From Sphingobacteriales bacterium (lineage in GTDB: Bacteria; Bacteroidota; Bacteroidia; Chitinophagales; Chitinophagaceae): 53,573 nt of DNA. Below the pieces are notes generated by a model. That model was not told the DNA's origin and did not search any database. It worked only from the letters and a program-made list of their open reading frames with translations. A program made the translations under genes and the position numbers. Every line of letters begins with the position of its first letter. The stretch's first letter is position 1. The stretch spans positions 1-53,573 of the forward strand of contig JACQDV010000094.1 of the NCBI GenBank assembly GCA_016200915.1, read 5' to 3'. Of the stretch, positions 1-8,432 are shown one piece after another.

Positions 1-2195
1 GGAAGATTGCTGCCAAACAATGCATTGAGATGTACTTTGAAATTTTTATTGGTACTCAAATAATCCTGGAAGAACATACCGAAAGTAATTAAGCGGTCAT
101 TGGGTCTTCTTAACCAACCACCATTTACTTTTACGCTATCGGTTGGCTGATTTAATGAATCTAACTTGTAATTGTACCAGCTATCGTTATTTAAATTTTC
201 CCGGCTGCGCATAATGCCAATGCTGATCCAGCTTTCTGCATCTTTTACAATTTCACCAAAGAGTCTTGCTTCCACACCCATGGTATATGCTTTGGCCATG
301 TTCTCACCAAAGTAACGGATGCGAACATTGTCCACATCATAAGGCACTACATCGGTCATGTATTTATAATAAGCTTCTAATTGCAGGCGATACACCCGGT
401 TGTTATTGCTTTTGAAATTATAATCCATACCGGCAACGGCCTGCCAGCTTTTTTGTGATTTAAGATTAGTGTTCACCGTTCCATCATATCTTCTTAACTC
501 ACGATAGAATGGTGGCTGATTGTAAGAACCTATAGAAGCTCTTAACACCACATCTTTCTTCCACAATGGTTTCCACGATGCCTGCAAACGGGGCGATAAT
601 AAAAACTCTTTGTTGAGTGTGTTGTAATTAAAACGAAGCCCGGCCTGGAGGGTAAATCTTGTAGTGTCTTTAAACAAAATATTATCTTGTATATAACCCT
701 GTATCCTTGTAATATCAATATCAGCTTTTGATTTTAAAACTTTATTGAGAGTAAGGATGTTTGGATTGTAGGGCAATGTATAGCCACCGGAATCCTGCAA
801 TTCCCATTCATTAAGTTTATCGTTGATGATCTGTCTTTCGGCACTTAATCCCCATTGATAAAAATTTCTTCCTTTTTCCAATGAACCTTTATGTGATACA
901 TTATAGACATCTATGTTGAGACGGTTGCGGGCATAGTTTTGAAATACACCGGCACCGAGTGGATTAGTGATCAAACCAAAATCAGATTTAGCCCGGTCAA
1001 ATTCTCTTTCACCAAATAAATACGCACCGGTAATATCCACAGATTCCCTTTCGTTGTTTTGAAAACGGCTGGCCATCCATTTCAGCTTTACATTTTTTCT
1101 TGGCTGATTATTGATAGCGATGCCTACCATGTTGGTGATATAACGATCCACTTCTCTTCCGTCAAAATAAATATCCAATCCAAGATTGGCAGTGAAATAT
1201 GGAGAGAAAACTGAAGATGTTTGTTGAGAGAATTCCGGTGTGAGTTTAAATTTTGTTCTGGAAATATTGCCCAATGCTTCCAAACTCCATTTGTTGCTTA
1301 ACTGCCAGGTGAGATAAGATTGAAAATCGATTGATGAAGGAACATAAACACCTTTTACTTCCTGGCTGCCGAGCAAGCTGGCATTGGTACGCTGACGGAG
1401 ACCTGTAATAAAGGTGAACTTATTATTCTTTGATGTGCCTTCCAGTTCTAATCCCTGCTCCAATAAACTTACATAAGCAGAGCCACCAAAATGTTTTGGT
1501 TTACGATACTGAATATCGAGTACAGAAGACATTTTATCACCATACTTCGCCTGGAAACCTCCGTTATAGAAATTAATGTTACGCACCATTTCAGGATTTA
1601 TAAAACTTAACCCTTCCTGCTGACCACTGCGAACGAGGTATGGACGAAATACTTCAAAGTCGTTTACATAAATAAGATTCTCATCATAACTACCACCTCT
1701 TACTGAATATTGAGAAGTAAGTTCATTATTACTTCCCACAAATACTTTGATCAAACTTTCAATACCGCCGGTTGCAGTGGGAATGGTTAATGCCAGTTTG
1801 GGATTGGTTATTTTTATTAAGCCAGTTTGTGTACGATCGTTTTGATTGGTAACTACTACTTCTTCTAATTGTTTTGCACCACCTTTTTCTAATCGTACAA
1901 TTATTTTTTCCTGTTCGTTTTCGCTGAGATAGAAATTGCGTTGCTCGGTACGATAACCCAGAAAAGTAAATACCAACGCAAAAGGTTTTTCAGCCGGTAC
2001 TTTAATACGGAAGGTTCCGGAGTCTGATGAAAGCACTCCATTTTGACGACCTAATATTTCAATAGAAACTTTAGCGAGTGCTTGCTCATTATCATCTACC
2101 ACTTTACCGGAAACATAAGCATATTTCTTTTGGGCATGAAGGGTAAGTACAGAAAGAAACAGTACGAGCAGTATTGGTAAGCTTTTGCTTTTCAC
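1..2195 (-). CDS. TonB-dependent outer-membrane receptor, C-terminus cut by window edge
   Basis: Reads without a stop from a GTG at 2195 to the left edge (731 codons), so the C-terminal end of the barrel is missing. The N-terminus is a signal peptide (KSKSLPILLVLFLSVLTLHA), followed by a carboxypeptidase-regulatory-like beta-sandwich (AYVSGKVVDDNEQALAKVSI) and a plug domain (SVRGGSYDENLIYVNDFEV). The rest is a long series of barrel strands rich in aromatic residues. This is the usual layout of Bacteroidota TonB-dependent receptors that bring in large substrates through the outer membrane. No SusD partner is visible on the side present here, so the substrate cannot be given. GTG is chosen because no ATG precedes the signal peptide. 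Confidence 0.88.
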   Translation of the reverse strand, partial: MKSKSLPILLVLFLSVLTLHAQKKYAYVSGKVVDDNEQALAKVSIEILGRQNGVLSSDSGTFRIKVPAEKPFALVFTFLGYRTEQRNFYLSENEQEKIIVRLEKGGAKQLEEVVVTNQNDRTQTGLIKITNPKLALTIPTATGGIESLIKVFVGSNNELTSQYSVRGGSYDENLIYVNDFEVFRPYLVRSGQQEGLSFINPEMVRNINFYNGGFQAKYGDKMSSVLDIQYRKPKHFGGSAYVSLLEQGLELEGTSKNNKFTFITGLRQRTNASLLGSQEVKGVYVPSSIDFQSYLTWQLSNKWSLEALGNISRTKFKLTPEFSQQTSSVFSPYFTANLGLDIYFDGREVDRYITNMVGIAINNQPRKNVKLKWMASRFQNNERESVDITGAYLFGEREFDRAKSDFGLITNPLGAGVFQNYARNRLNIDVYNVSHKGSLEKGRNFYQWGLSAERQIINDKLNEWELQDSGGYTLPYNPNILTLNKVLKSKADIDITRIQGYIQDNILFKDTTRFTLQAGLRFNYNTLNKEFLLSPRLQASWKPLWKKDVVLRASIGSYNQPPFYRELRRYDGTVNTNLKSQKSWQAVAGMDYNFKSNNNRVYRLQLEAYYKYMTDVVPYDVDNVRIRYFGENMAKAYTMGVEARLFGEIVKDAESWISIGIMRSRENLNNDSWYNYKLDSLNQPTDSVKVNGGWLRRPNDRLITFGMFFQDYLSTNKNFKVHLNALFGSNL

Positions 2196-2265
2196 TAAAA
2201 TGGGTTTAGATAAGAACCTAAAAATACTTGTTTCATTTAAATAAGCGGGGATTATTAATCTGCTT

Positions 2266-2300
2266 AACCGCCGTCAGGGTTTTCAACCGCTGACGGGGTT
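2266..2300 (-). terminator. hairpin directly after the methyltransferase stop
   Basis: The arms CCGTCAG (2271-2277) and CTGACGG (2290-2296) pair perfectly. They extend to AACC/GGTT with one bulged G. The hairpin starts one base after the stop of the methyltransferase gene. There is no clear T run, so it may be a factor-dependent terminator or an mRNA-end stabiliser. Confidence 0.5.
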
Positions 2301-2301
2301 G

Positions 2302-3048
2302 TTACTTCACAACCCTTCCCAGCTTTAGCACAATGGGGAAGCTGATGTGTTTTACTTCACCCGACTTCCATAACGCTTTTAGAGGTGTTTCTATTTTATC
2401 TACTGGCGGGTAATGCTGCTCTTTTTCAAAGTTTTTGGTGGCTGACCAGCTGGTTAAATAGCCGAGGAAATGATCACGGGTCCAATCGGCTTTTATTTCA
2501 AATGATTGGGTGGGCAAAAGTTCATAATCAAAGGCCACGGTTGTGTAATTATCATCCACGTATTTTCGTTCAGCATCCCAATAAGGGCCAACAATGTTTT
2601 TATAGAAATCGAGTAACAGTTCATCTACAGCTTTATCATCAGTGGAAAGCAGGTTATACATCCAAACTGCGATAACAGCTCCCGGTTTTGCCACCCTCAT
2701 TACTTCGTGACGGAAATGATCCCAGTTGATCCAATGATAAGCTTGGGCAACGGTGATGAGATCAAAACTATTATCAGCAAACAAGGTGTTTTCTGCCGGG
2801 CTGATGCTGTAGTCGATATTATCTTTTGCTGCTGCATTTTTTATTTGCGTTTTGCTGATGTCCGTTGCATACACTTTTTTAAAATGCTCAGCCAGTAAAA
2901 CAGCGGCCTGACCGTTGCCGGTGGCACAATCCCATGCGGCTTCTTTTTCTTTGCAGAAGGAAACAATGTACTCAATCAATGCTGGCGGATATACGGGCCT
3001 GAACTTTGCATATTCATTTGCCTGTGCAGAGAAAAGGTCCTTGGCCAT
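2302..3048 (-). CDS. class I SAM-dependent methyltransferase
   Basis: 248 aa. Residues about 38-55 hold motif I of the Rossmann methyltransferases (WDCATGNGQAAVLLAEHF). It is followed by the acidic loop YATDIS, and by a Methyltransf_11-type core with FDLITVAQAYHWINWD, typical of the family that includes yeast trans-aconitate methyltransferase-like proteins. The substrate cannot be told from the sequence. It lies 4 nt downstream of rpe on the same strand and has no promoter of its own, so the two are probably co-transcribed. A hairpin follows its stop. Confidence 0.85.
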   Translation of the reverse strand: MAKDLFSAQANEYAKFRPVYPPALIEYIVSFCKEKEAAWDCATGNGQAAVLLAEHFKKVYATDISKTQIKNAAAKDNIDYSISPAENTLFADNSFDLITVAQAYHWINWDHFRHEVMRVAKPGAVIAVWMYNLLSTDDKAVDELLLDFYKNIVGPYWDAERKYVDDNYTTVAFDYELLPTQSFEIKADWTRDHFLGYLTSWSATKNFEKEQHYPPVDKIETPLKALWKSGEVKHISFPIVLKLGRVVK

Positions 3049-3052
3049 AGCA

Positions 3053-3700
3053 TTACATTTTTTTCAATAAGGAAATTGTTTCTTTTGGATTGGGGGATTT
3101 GAAAACGGTATTGCCAGCCACTAATACATCTGCACCTGCATCCATTATTGATTTTGCATTTTCAATAGTAACACCGCCATCAATTTCAATCTTTGCTTTG
3201 CTGCCCGTTTCATTAATTAATTTTTTTAATTCTTTTATGCGAGTGAGTGTATGGGGAATGAATGATTGTCCGCCAAAGCCTGGGTTCACACTCATCATAC
3301 AAACCAAATCAATATCTGCAATTACATCTTTTAATGAATCAATGGGTGTATGCGGATTGATGGCTACGCCTGCCTGCATACCCAATGATTTTATTTGCTG
3401 AATATTGCGGTGAAGATGAGGACAAGCTTCAATGTGTACCGATAAAATATCTGCACCGGCTTTTTTAAATGCTTCAGCATATTTCTCCGGCTCCAGTATC
3501 ATTAAATGCACATCACACACTTTGGTGGTTGTTTTACGAATGAACTCGATGATCATTGGGCCAAAGCTGATGTTGGGTACAAATCTTCCATCCATTACAT
3601 CTAAATGAAACCAGTCTGCCTCACTTTCATTGAGCATTTTGCATTCAGCATCCAGTTTAAGAAAATCTGCGGCTAATAGTGATGGTGCTACGATGGACAT
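3053..3700 (-). CDS. rpe: ribulose-phosphate 3-epimerase
   Basis: 215 aa, the normal length. It interconverts ribulose 5-phosphate and xylulose 5-phosphate in the pentose-phosphate pathway. The TIM-barrel signatures are all present: APSLLAADF at the N-terminus, LDVMDGRFVPNISFG with the metal/catalytic Asp, VHIEA, MSVNPGFGGQSF at the phosphate loop, and EIDGGV with the second catalytic Asp. A methyltransferase gene follows after 4 nt. Ten 7-nt repeats begin only 8 bp upstream of the ATG, so the 5' leader would be an unstructured A/C-rich run. Confidence 0.96.
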   Translation of the reverse strand: MSIVAPSLLAADFLKLDAECKMLNESEADWFHLDVMDGRFVPNISFGPMIIEFIRKTTTKVCDVHLMILEPEKYAEAFKKAGADILSVHIEACPHLHRNIQQIKSLGMQAGVAINPHTPIDSLKDVIADIDLVCMMSVNPGFGGQSFIPHTLTRIKELKKLINETGSKAKIEIDGGVTIENAKSIMDAGADVLVAGNTVFKSPNPKETISLLKKM

Positions 3701-3707
3701 GTTTTTT

Positions 3708-3871
3708 GTTTATGGTTTATGGTTTGTGGTTTGTGGTTTGTGGTTTGTGGTTTGTGGTTTGTGGTTTGTGGTTTGTTGAAAAAATTAAGGAGTTAAAGTT
3801 ATTGTTTTAATTACAAATTTATAACCAGCAACTTGCAACCAGTAACCAGCAACTTGCAACCAGTAACCAGC
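3708..3871. repeat. paired inverted heptanucleotide arrays
   Basis: The left array (3708-3777) has ten exact 7-nt units: two GTTTATG, seven GTTTGTG and one GTTTGTT. After about 45 bp a right array (3823-3871) has seven units in the order AACCAGC, AACTTGC, AACCAGT, repeated. The two arrays are in opposite sense (GTT type, then AAC type), so the locus is a degenerate inverted repeat. It fills the gap between the TPR lipoprotein stop and the rpe start. Confidence 0.9.
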
Positions 3872-3874
3872 AAC

Positions 3875-4720
3875 CTATTTAATCACTCCTAATCTTTTCA
3901 ACGCTTCTCTTGCTTCGGTGAATTCCTGGTCTAAGGCTAAGGCTCTTTTATAATTATCTATTGCTTCTTTGCTGTTGTTTAATGCTTCCTGGTTTTTAGC
4001 GATCCAGTAATAACCATCGGCAAAACTATTTTTTACAGTAGTTGCTTTTTCAAACACAGCAATCGATTCTTTATACTTTTTCATCTCATATAATAAAGCG
4101 CCTTTTTCAATATAGGCATCCATGAAAGTATATTTATCATTGATGCACTGGTCAAAACAGGTTAATGCTTTATTATAATCTTTTATTTTGCCATAATAAA
4201 TACCACGAAACATTATAAGATCTGTTTCCACACCAAAAGCCAGTTCATTGCGGAACATATAATCTATCAACTGCAGTGCCCGGTTGTTTTTTTGTTCTGT
4301 ATATAAATTAATGAGTCGTATATATGCTTCCTGTAAATTTTTTTGCCGCACAATTGTTTTTTCATACGCATCAATGGCTCCGGCTGTATCTTTTTTTGCT
4401 TCTAATAAAGAACCTTTGTTAAGCCATATTACTGCGTTATCGCCAATTTTTTTATAGAGACTATCGTTTTCTTTTAATGCTTCATCAATCATATTGTCCT
4501 GTTCTAACTGCTGAATTAATTGCTGACGATAAGTAGCGGAATCAGGATTAACCAACACCAGTTTCTTCAGCGAATCTGCGGCTGCACTAAATTGGTTGGC
4601 AACTGATTTGGGTGAATCTTCTTTAACTGGTTTATCAGCATTATTGCAGGCATAAAAACTCATTGAAATAGCAGCCAGCAATACAGTAAAGGCTTTCAGC
4701 GAAGGGATACCTGAATTCAT
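3875..4720 (-). CDS. TPR-repeat lipoprotein
   Basis: 281 aa. The N-terminus has a hydrophobic signal ending in a lipobox (MSFYAC at about residues 20-25), so it should be lipidated and anchored in an envelope membrane. From about residue 90 to the end there are five or so tetratricopeptide units, for example AVIWLNKGSLLEAKKDTAGA, DAYIEKGALLYEMKKYKESI and DGYYWIAKNQEALNNSKEAI. TPRs are protein-protein scaffolds; the partner is unknown. A perfect -7 box sits four bases before the ATG. It is divergent from the propeller gene at 4821. Confidence 0.85.
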   Translation of the reverse strand: MNSGIPSLKAFTVLLAAISMSFYACNNADKPVKEDSPKSVANQFSAAADSLKKLVLVNPDSATYRQQLIQQLEQDNMIDEALKENDSLYKKIGDNAVIWLNKGSLLEAKKDTAGAIDAYEKTIVRQKNLQEAYIRLINLYTEQKNNRALQLIDYMFRNELAFGVETDLIMFRGIYYGKIKDYNKALTCFDQCINDKYTFMDAYIEKGALLYEMKKYKESIAVFEKATTVKNSFADGYYWIAKNQEALNNSKEAIDNYKRALALDQEFTEAREALKRLGVIK

Positions 4721-4724
4721 GGCG

Positions 4725-4732
4725 CAAAACTA
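4725..4732 (-). promoter_or_regulatory. -7 promoter box, near-leaderless start
   Basis: On the minus strand the sequence reads TAGTTTTGCGCCATG. TAGTTTTG matches the Bacteroidota -7 consensus TAnnTTTG, and only CGCC lies between it and the ATG of the TPR lipoprotein. The kdsA start has the same layout, including CGCC. Confidence 0.6.
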
Positions 4733-4820
4733 ACCGATTTTGTTGATTGGTTTATGACAAAGTTTTGACACATTTACAATCCCCGCAGCCCATCTTTGCC
4801 GGGAGTATAAACGAACGCCA

Positions 4821-5921
4821 ATGAGAAAACTTATTTACCTCTTGCCTTTAGTTTTGTTAATCTTAGTAAGTGCATTCCGTAATTTACCATTCACTATTCA
4901 CCATTCACTACTCACGGAAGACACTCTTCATTATGCTGATGAAAAACATTTTAAAAATATTCAACAGCTAACTTTCGGTGGTGATAATGCTGAAGCTTAT
5001 TTCAGCTTTGATGGTAAGTGGATCGTTTTTCAAAGAACCAATCCAAAAGAAGGATTAAAGTGCGACCAGATATTTGTTGGGCGTGTACCAAAGTTTGGAG
5101 AGCAGTTCACTTATAAAATGATAAGCAGCGGCAAAGGAAGAACCACCTGCGGATCAATAACCAAAGATGGTAAATATGTTATTTATGCTTCTACACATTT
5201 GGGGGCTGATACTTGTCCCCCCGTGCCTGATCGCAAGAAGTATGGTAACAAATACATCTGGCCGTTGTATGACAGCTACGATATTTTTATGGCCGATATG
5301 AACGGAAAGATTGTTAAGCAATTAACGAAGAGTAAAGGATATGATGCTGAAGCTACTTTATCTCCTGATGGAAAGAAGATGATCTATACAAGCGATAAAG
5401 ATGGTGATATTGATCTGTATATAATGGATTTAAAAACAGGCAAAGAAAAAAGATTTACTAATACATTGGGCTATGATGGCGGTGCATGGTTTAGTCCTGA
5501 TGGGAAGAAGATTATTTGGAGAGCCAGCCGACCAACTACTGATGAGGAAGTGAAAGAATACAAAGATCTGCTGGCAGAAAATTTAGTAGCACCTACACAC
5601 ATGGAAGTTTATATTGCTAATGTTGATGGAAGCAATGTTAAACAGGTTACCAATTATGGACAGGCAAACTGGGCACCTGCTTATTTTCATGACAGTAAAC
5701 GAATCATCTTCGCCAGCAATCATGAATACAAAAGAGGATTTCCTTTTAATTTATATACGATAAATGAAGATGGAAGCAATTTGCAAAAGATAAGCCGTGA
5801 TAAAGGTTTTGATGCGTTTCCGATGTTTAGTCCGGATGGAAAGAAAATTATTTTTTGCAGTAACCGTAATAATGGTGGAACAAGAGATACCAATGTGTTT
5901 ATTGCTGATTGGGTAGAGTGA
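4821..5921 (+). CDS. secreted TolB/PD40-type beta-propeller protein
   Basis: 366 aa with an N-terminal signal (MRKLIYLLPLVLLILVSAF). It contains repeated PD40/TolB propeller blades, seen as recurring SFDGKWIVFQR, SPDGKKMIYTSDKDGDIDLY, SPDGKKIIWRAS and SPDGKKIIFCSNR. Propellers of this type occur alone or fused to peptidases and amidohydrolases; no catalytic domain is present, so a binding role in the periplasm is likely. Residues about 23-32 are encoded by four tandem 7-nt units (4888-4915), the same kind of repeat seen between genes. A CATCTTTG box lies just upstream. Confidence 0.82.
   Translation: MRKLIYLLPLVLLILVSAFRNLPFTIHHSLLTEDTLHYADEKHFKNIQQLTFGGDNAEAYFSFDGKWIVFQRTNPKEGLKCDQIFVGRVPKFGEQFTYKMISSGKGRTTCGSITKDGKYVIYASTHLGADTCPPVPDRKKYGNKYIWPLYDSYDIFMADMNGKIVKQLTKSKGYDAEATLSPDGKKMIYTSDKDGDIDLYIMDLKTGKEKRFTNTLGYDGGAWFSPDGKKIIWRASRPTTDEEVKEYKDLLAENLVAPTHMEVYIANVDGSNVKQVTNYGQANWAPAYFHDSKRIIFASNHEYKRGFPFNLYTINEDGSNLQKISRDKGFDAFPMFSPDGKKIIFCSNRNNGGTRDTNVFIADWVE
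4888..4915 (+). repeat. heptanucleotide array inside a coding region
   Basis: Four units, CATTCAC, TATTCAC, CATTCAC and TACTCAC, lie in frame just after the signal peptide of the propeller protein. They encode the odd stretch FTIHHSLLTE. Since 28 is not a multiple of 3, gain or loss of a single unit would shift the frame. Confidence 0.85.
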
Positions 5922-5939
5922 GAAAGTGCTAATTTGAAA

Positions 5940-5987
5940 ATGGCTCAATGGCTCAATGTGATAATATGATAATGTGCTGATTTGATA
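5940..5987. repeat. octanucleotide-period tract
   Basis: Six 8-nt units follow one another: ATGGCTCA twice, then ATGTGATA, ATATGATA, ATGTGCTG and ATTTGATA. It has the same appearance as the 7-nt arrays elsewhere but a period of 8. It lies between the propeller gene and the MITE-like element. The rest of the 309-bp gap 5922-6230 holds that element and nothing else I can name. Confidence 0.75.
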
Positions 5988-6007
5988 ATGTAGTGTCAGA
6001 TATTTTA

Positions 6008-6154
6008 GGGGCATCCCAAATTTTCGCTGAGCTGGAATTTATGTTTTACAAATAAGAGGTTGTTTATCCCCTCCTTTGGGAGGGGCCAGGACATTTAAAA
6101 TATAAATATGTTTAAAAGGGGTGGGTGAAGGAACCGAAAATTTGAGATGCACCC
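6008..6154. mobile_element. 147-bp MITE-like element with 8-bp target duplication
   Basis: The left end GGGGCATCCCAAATTTTCG (6008-6026) and the reverse complement of the right end, GGGTGCATCTCAAATTTTCG (6135-6154), form a 19/20-bp terminal inverted repeat. The element is bordered on both sides by ATATTTTA (6000-6007 and 6155-6162), an 8-bp direct repeat that looks like a target-site duplication. Inside is a hairpin, CCCCTCC/GGAGGGG (6068-6085). No ORF is present, so it would need a transposase in trans. Which IS family it derives from is not clear. Confidence 0.75.
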
Positions 6155-6230
6155 ATATTTTATAATATGAATGAAGGATTGTAGTTTTGAAACAACTTTC
6201 AATCTTCAAATCTTTAAATTTTTAAATCAG

Positions 6231-6665
6231 ATGGCTTCAGGCTTACTTCATCTACACAATTTATTGCGCTGGGTAATTTTAATTTTATTACTGGTGGCAT
6301 TGTTCCAGGCTTTCACTAAGAAAGAAGGACTTAAGAAAACGAGTTTGTTTTTAATGATTGCAGCTCACATTACTTTACTGATCGGCTTGTATCAATGGTT
6401 TGTTGGCCCAATGGGTTTACAACTAATACGGGATAATGGTATGAGCGAAGTGATGAAAAATAGTGTTCACCGTTTTTTTGCAATTGAACATATTACCGGC
6501 ATGATCATCGCTATTATTCTTATAACAATGGCAAGAGGCAGAGCGAAGAAAGGACTATATGCTCCGGCTTCGTGGATGTTATTAATAGCTTTAATTGCTA
6601 TTTTAGTTTCAGTGCCATGGCCGTTCAGGGAAGGAATAGGAAGACCATGGTTTCCGGGAATGTAA
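6231..6665 (+). CDS. small four-helix membrane protein
   Basis: 144 aa from the ATG at 6231; an upstream ATG at 6171 would add residues unlike any signal or helix (KDCSFETTFNLQIF...), so it was not chosen. There are four hydrophobic segments: LLRWVILILLLVALFQAF, LFLMIAAHITLLIGLYQWF, IEHITGMIIAIILITMA and WMLLIALIAILVSVPWPF. The conserved-looking HLHNLLRW start and two membrane His residues recall small Bacteroidota membrane proteins of unknown function, possibly cytochrome-related; this is a guess. It ends 36 bp before the convergent GH13 gene, with a two-way terminator between. Confidence 0.75.
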   Translation: MASGLLHLHNLLRWVILILLLVALFQAFTKKEGLKKTSLFLMIAAHITLLIGLYQWFVGPMGLQLIRDNGMSEVMKNSVHRFFAIEHITGMIIAIILITMARGRAKKGLYAPASWMLLIALIAILVSVPWPFREGIGRPWFPGM

Positions 6666-6673
6666 AAAGATTG

Positions 6674-6703
6674 ATCCCCCCCAACATGTTGGGGGGATTT
6701 TTA
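6674..6703. terminator. bidirectional terminator, CAACATGTTG-core hairpin
   Basis: ATCCCCCC and GGGGGGAT flank a palindromic core AACATGTT, followed by TTTTATTT on the plus strand. It lies between convergent genes. The same core, with a different outer stem, is used at 52908. Confidence 0.85.
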
Positions 6704-8353
6704 TTTCTTCAATACAATGTATTCGTATGGATTAATGCTGATAGTTGTTGTAAGATTTACCGATGCATTGGTTAAAGCATTTGTCCAGTTGGTTCCTGCT
6801 AATGCTGATGGCAAAGTATAATTGATTATGTTGTTTCTTGTGTTTACGAACACAACTACTTCTTCAGTATTGTAAACTTTTTTAAAGCTGGCAATATCAT
6901 TGTCAGGATAAGCTGTAAGTGTTCCTTTTCTTAGTGCACTTGAACTGTTGTAAAAAGCAAACATGTTTTTATATGCAGTAACCATGTCTGGGTTTTGTGT
7001 CCAGTCTATTGGCGAGTTGCTGAAAAATGGGACCGTTGTACTTCTTCCCACTTCCTGGCTGCTGTACAATAATGGAACACCATTGAGATAAGAAGTAATT
7101 ACTGAAGCTGCCAATGCTCCCTGCTTTCCATAGAATAAAGTATAGGGTGTTGCTTCCCATGCACTCTGATCATGATTAGTGGTGAAGCGTAATTTCTTTT
7201 TACCAGCGGGAATACTGCCATATTCAGTAGTGTTAGTGGTAAATAAATTACTGGCTGCATTGCCACTTCTGAAAACATTTTTTACAGTAGTATAAAAATC
7301 CCAGGCAAAATTCATTTGAAATCCTGCAGTGAAATGATCAGCCCTGCTGCCTTCAGCCAGAAATATTAAATTTCTGCCCGGCATATTTTTTAATGTATCA
7401 ATTGCCTGTTTCCAAAAGTCAAATGGAACCATATCTGCTGCATCTGTTCTAAACCCATCAATATTAGCAGCCAGCACCCAATACTTCATTGCCTTAATCA
7501 TCGCTAACCGCATATCAGCATTATCATAATTCAGATCAGCTACATCATTCCAGCCGGTACCAGCCGGACTAATAATATTGCCAGCACCATCCTGTGTGTA
7601 CCATGCTTTATTGGTGATCCATGGATTATCCCATGATGTATGATTGGCAACCCAATCAAGCATTACTGCCATATTTTTCTGATGGGCTGTTGAAACAAGA
7701 TTTCGTAAAATATCTAATGTGCCGAATTCAGGATTTACTTCTTTATAATTGGCAACACAGTAAGGAGAGTTTACACTTTTGGTAGTACCAATAGGATGAA
7801 TGGGCATTAACCAAATTACATTTACACCTAATGCTTTGATGGAATCTAAACGATCAATGATGCCCTGGAAATTTCCGGCAACACTAAAAGCCCTTTCATT
7901 GATCTCATACATTACTATGTCTTCTGTTGCAGGTACATTATTGTAAGGTGTTCCGTATGCAGGTGGATCAGTATCTGTTGCAGTCAGTACTGTAACCTGT
8001 ACATTATCTGTTGCGGAAGCGCCTTTATTATCGGTTACTTTTAATTGATAGATGTAAGTACCAACCGTTAAATTATTAACAGCGGTGGTTGCTGCTGTTT
8101 CACTAACAATAGTGCTGCCTGTTGGGCCGCTTACATAAGTCCATTTATAAGTGCTTATGCTTCCATCAGGATCTGAAGAAGCAGCTCCATTTAATGTGGC
8201 TGAGTTGGTTGGTAATGTTATAGTGATATCAACACCAGCATTAGCAACGGGTGATTGATTAACTGGTTCGGGTGATGAACCTTTCTTTTTACACGAGATT
8301 GCACAACTCAATACTATAACTACGAAAGCGATCTTTACTTTATTTTGCCACAT
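6701..8353 (-). CDS. GH13 alpha-amylase-family lipoprotein with PKD domain
   Basis: 550 aa. The lipobox is at residues 18-21 (AISC), so it is a surface or periplasmic lipoprotein. Residues about 33-120 form a PKD-like beta-sandwich (NAGVDITITLPTNSATLNG). The rest is a GH13 TIM barrel with the expected catalytic residues: Asp304 in GFRTDAA (nucleophile), Glu334 in FLAEG (acid/base) and Asp395 in TNHDQS (transition-state stabiliser). Region I is seen in MLDWVANH. It should cleave or rearrange alpha-glucans. No SusC/SusD pair lies next to it, so it is not in a standard starch-utilisation locus here. Confidence 0.92.
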   Translation of the reverse strand: MWQNKVKIAFVVIVLSCAISCKKKGSSPEPVNQSPVANAGVDITITLPTNSATLNGAASSDPDGSISTYKWTYVSGPTGSTIVSETAATTAVNNLTVGTYIYQLKVTDNKGASATDNVQVTVLTATDTDPPAYGTPYNNVPATEDIVMYEINERAFSVAGNFQGIIDRLDSIKALGVNVIWLMPIHPIGTTKSVNSPYCVANYKEVNPEFGTLDILRNLVSTAHQKNMAVMLDWVANHTSWDNPWITNKAWYTQDGAGNIISPAGTGWNDVADLNYDNADMRLAMIKAMKYWVLAANIDGFRTDAADMVPFDFWKQAIDTLKNMPGRNLIFLAEGSRADHFTAGFQMNFAWDFYTTVKNVFRSGNAASNLFTTNTTEYGSIPAGKKKLRFTTNHDQSAWEATPYTLFYGKQGALAASVITSYLNGVPLLYSSQEVGRSTTVPFFSNSPIDWTQNPDMVTAYKNMFAFYNSSSALRKGTLTAYPDNDIASFKKVYNTEEVVVFVNTRNNIINYTLPSALAGTNWTNALTNASVNLTTTISINPYEYIVLKK

Positions 8354-8432
8354 ACCAAAGAGTGTTAATGATGCAATAGAATCAACGGACTAAGTTAGTA
8401 TAAGAATAGCTGGTTAAGTGTTAACGATATTA

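Noticed and set aside
3708-3777. Heptad array as a CRISPR or telomere-like array
   Set aside because: The unit is only 7 nt with no spacers, and the chromosome context is ordinary.
5751-6014. Minus-strand ORF of 87 codons across the end of the propeller gene
   Set aside because: It is the complement of the octad tract and of propeller codons; the protein is repetitive (LSYYHIEPLSHFQISTFS) and has no start signal.
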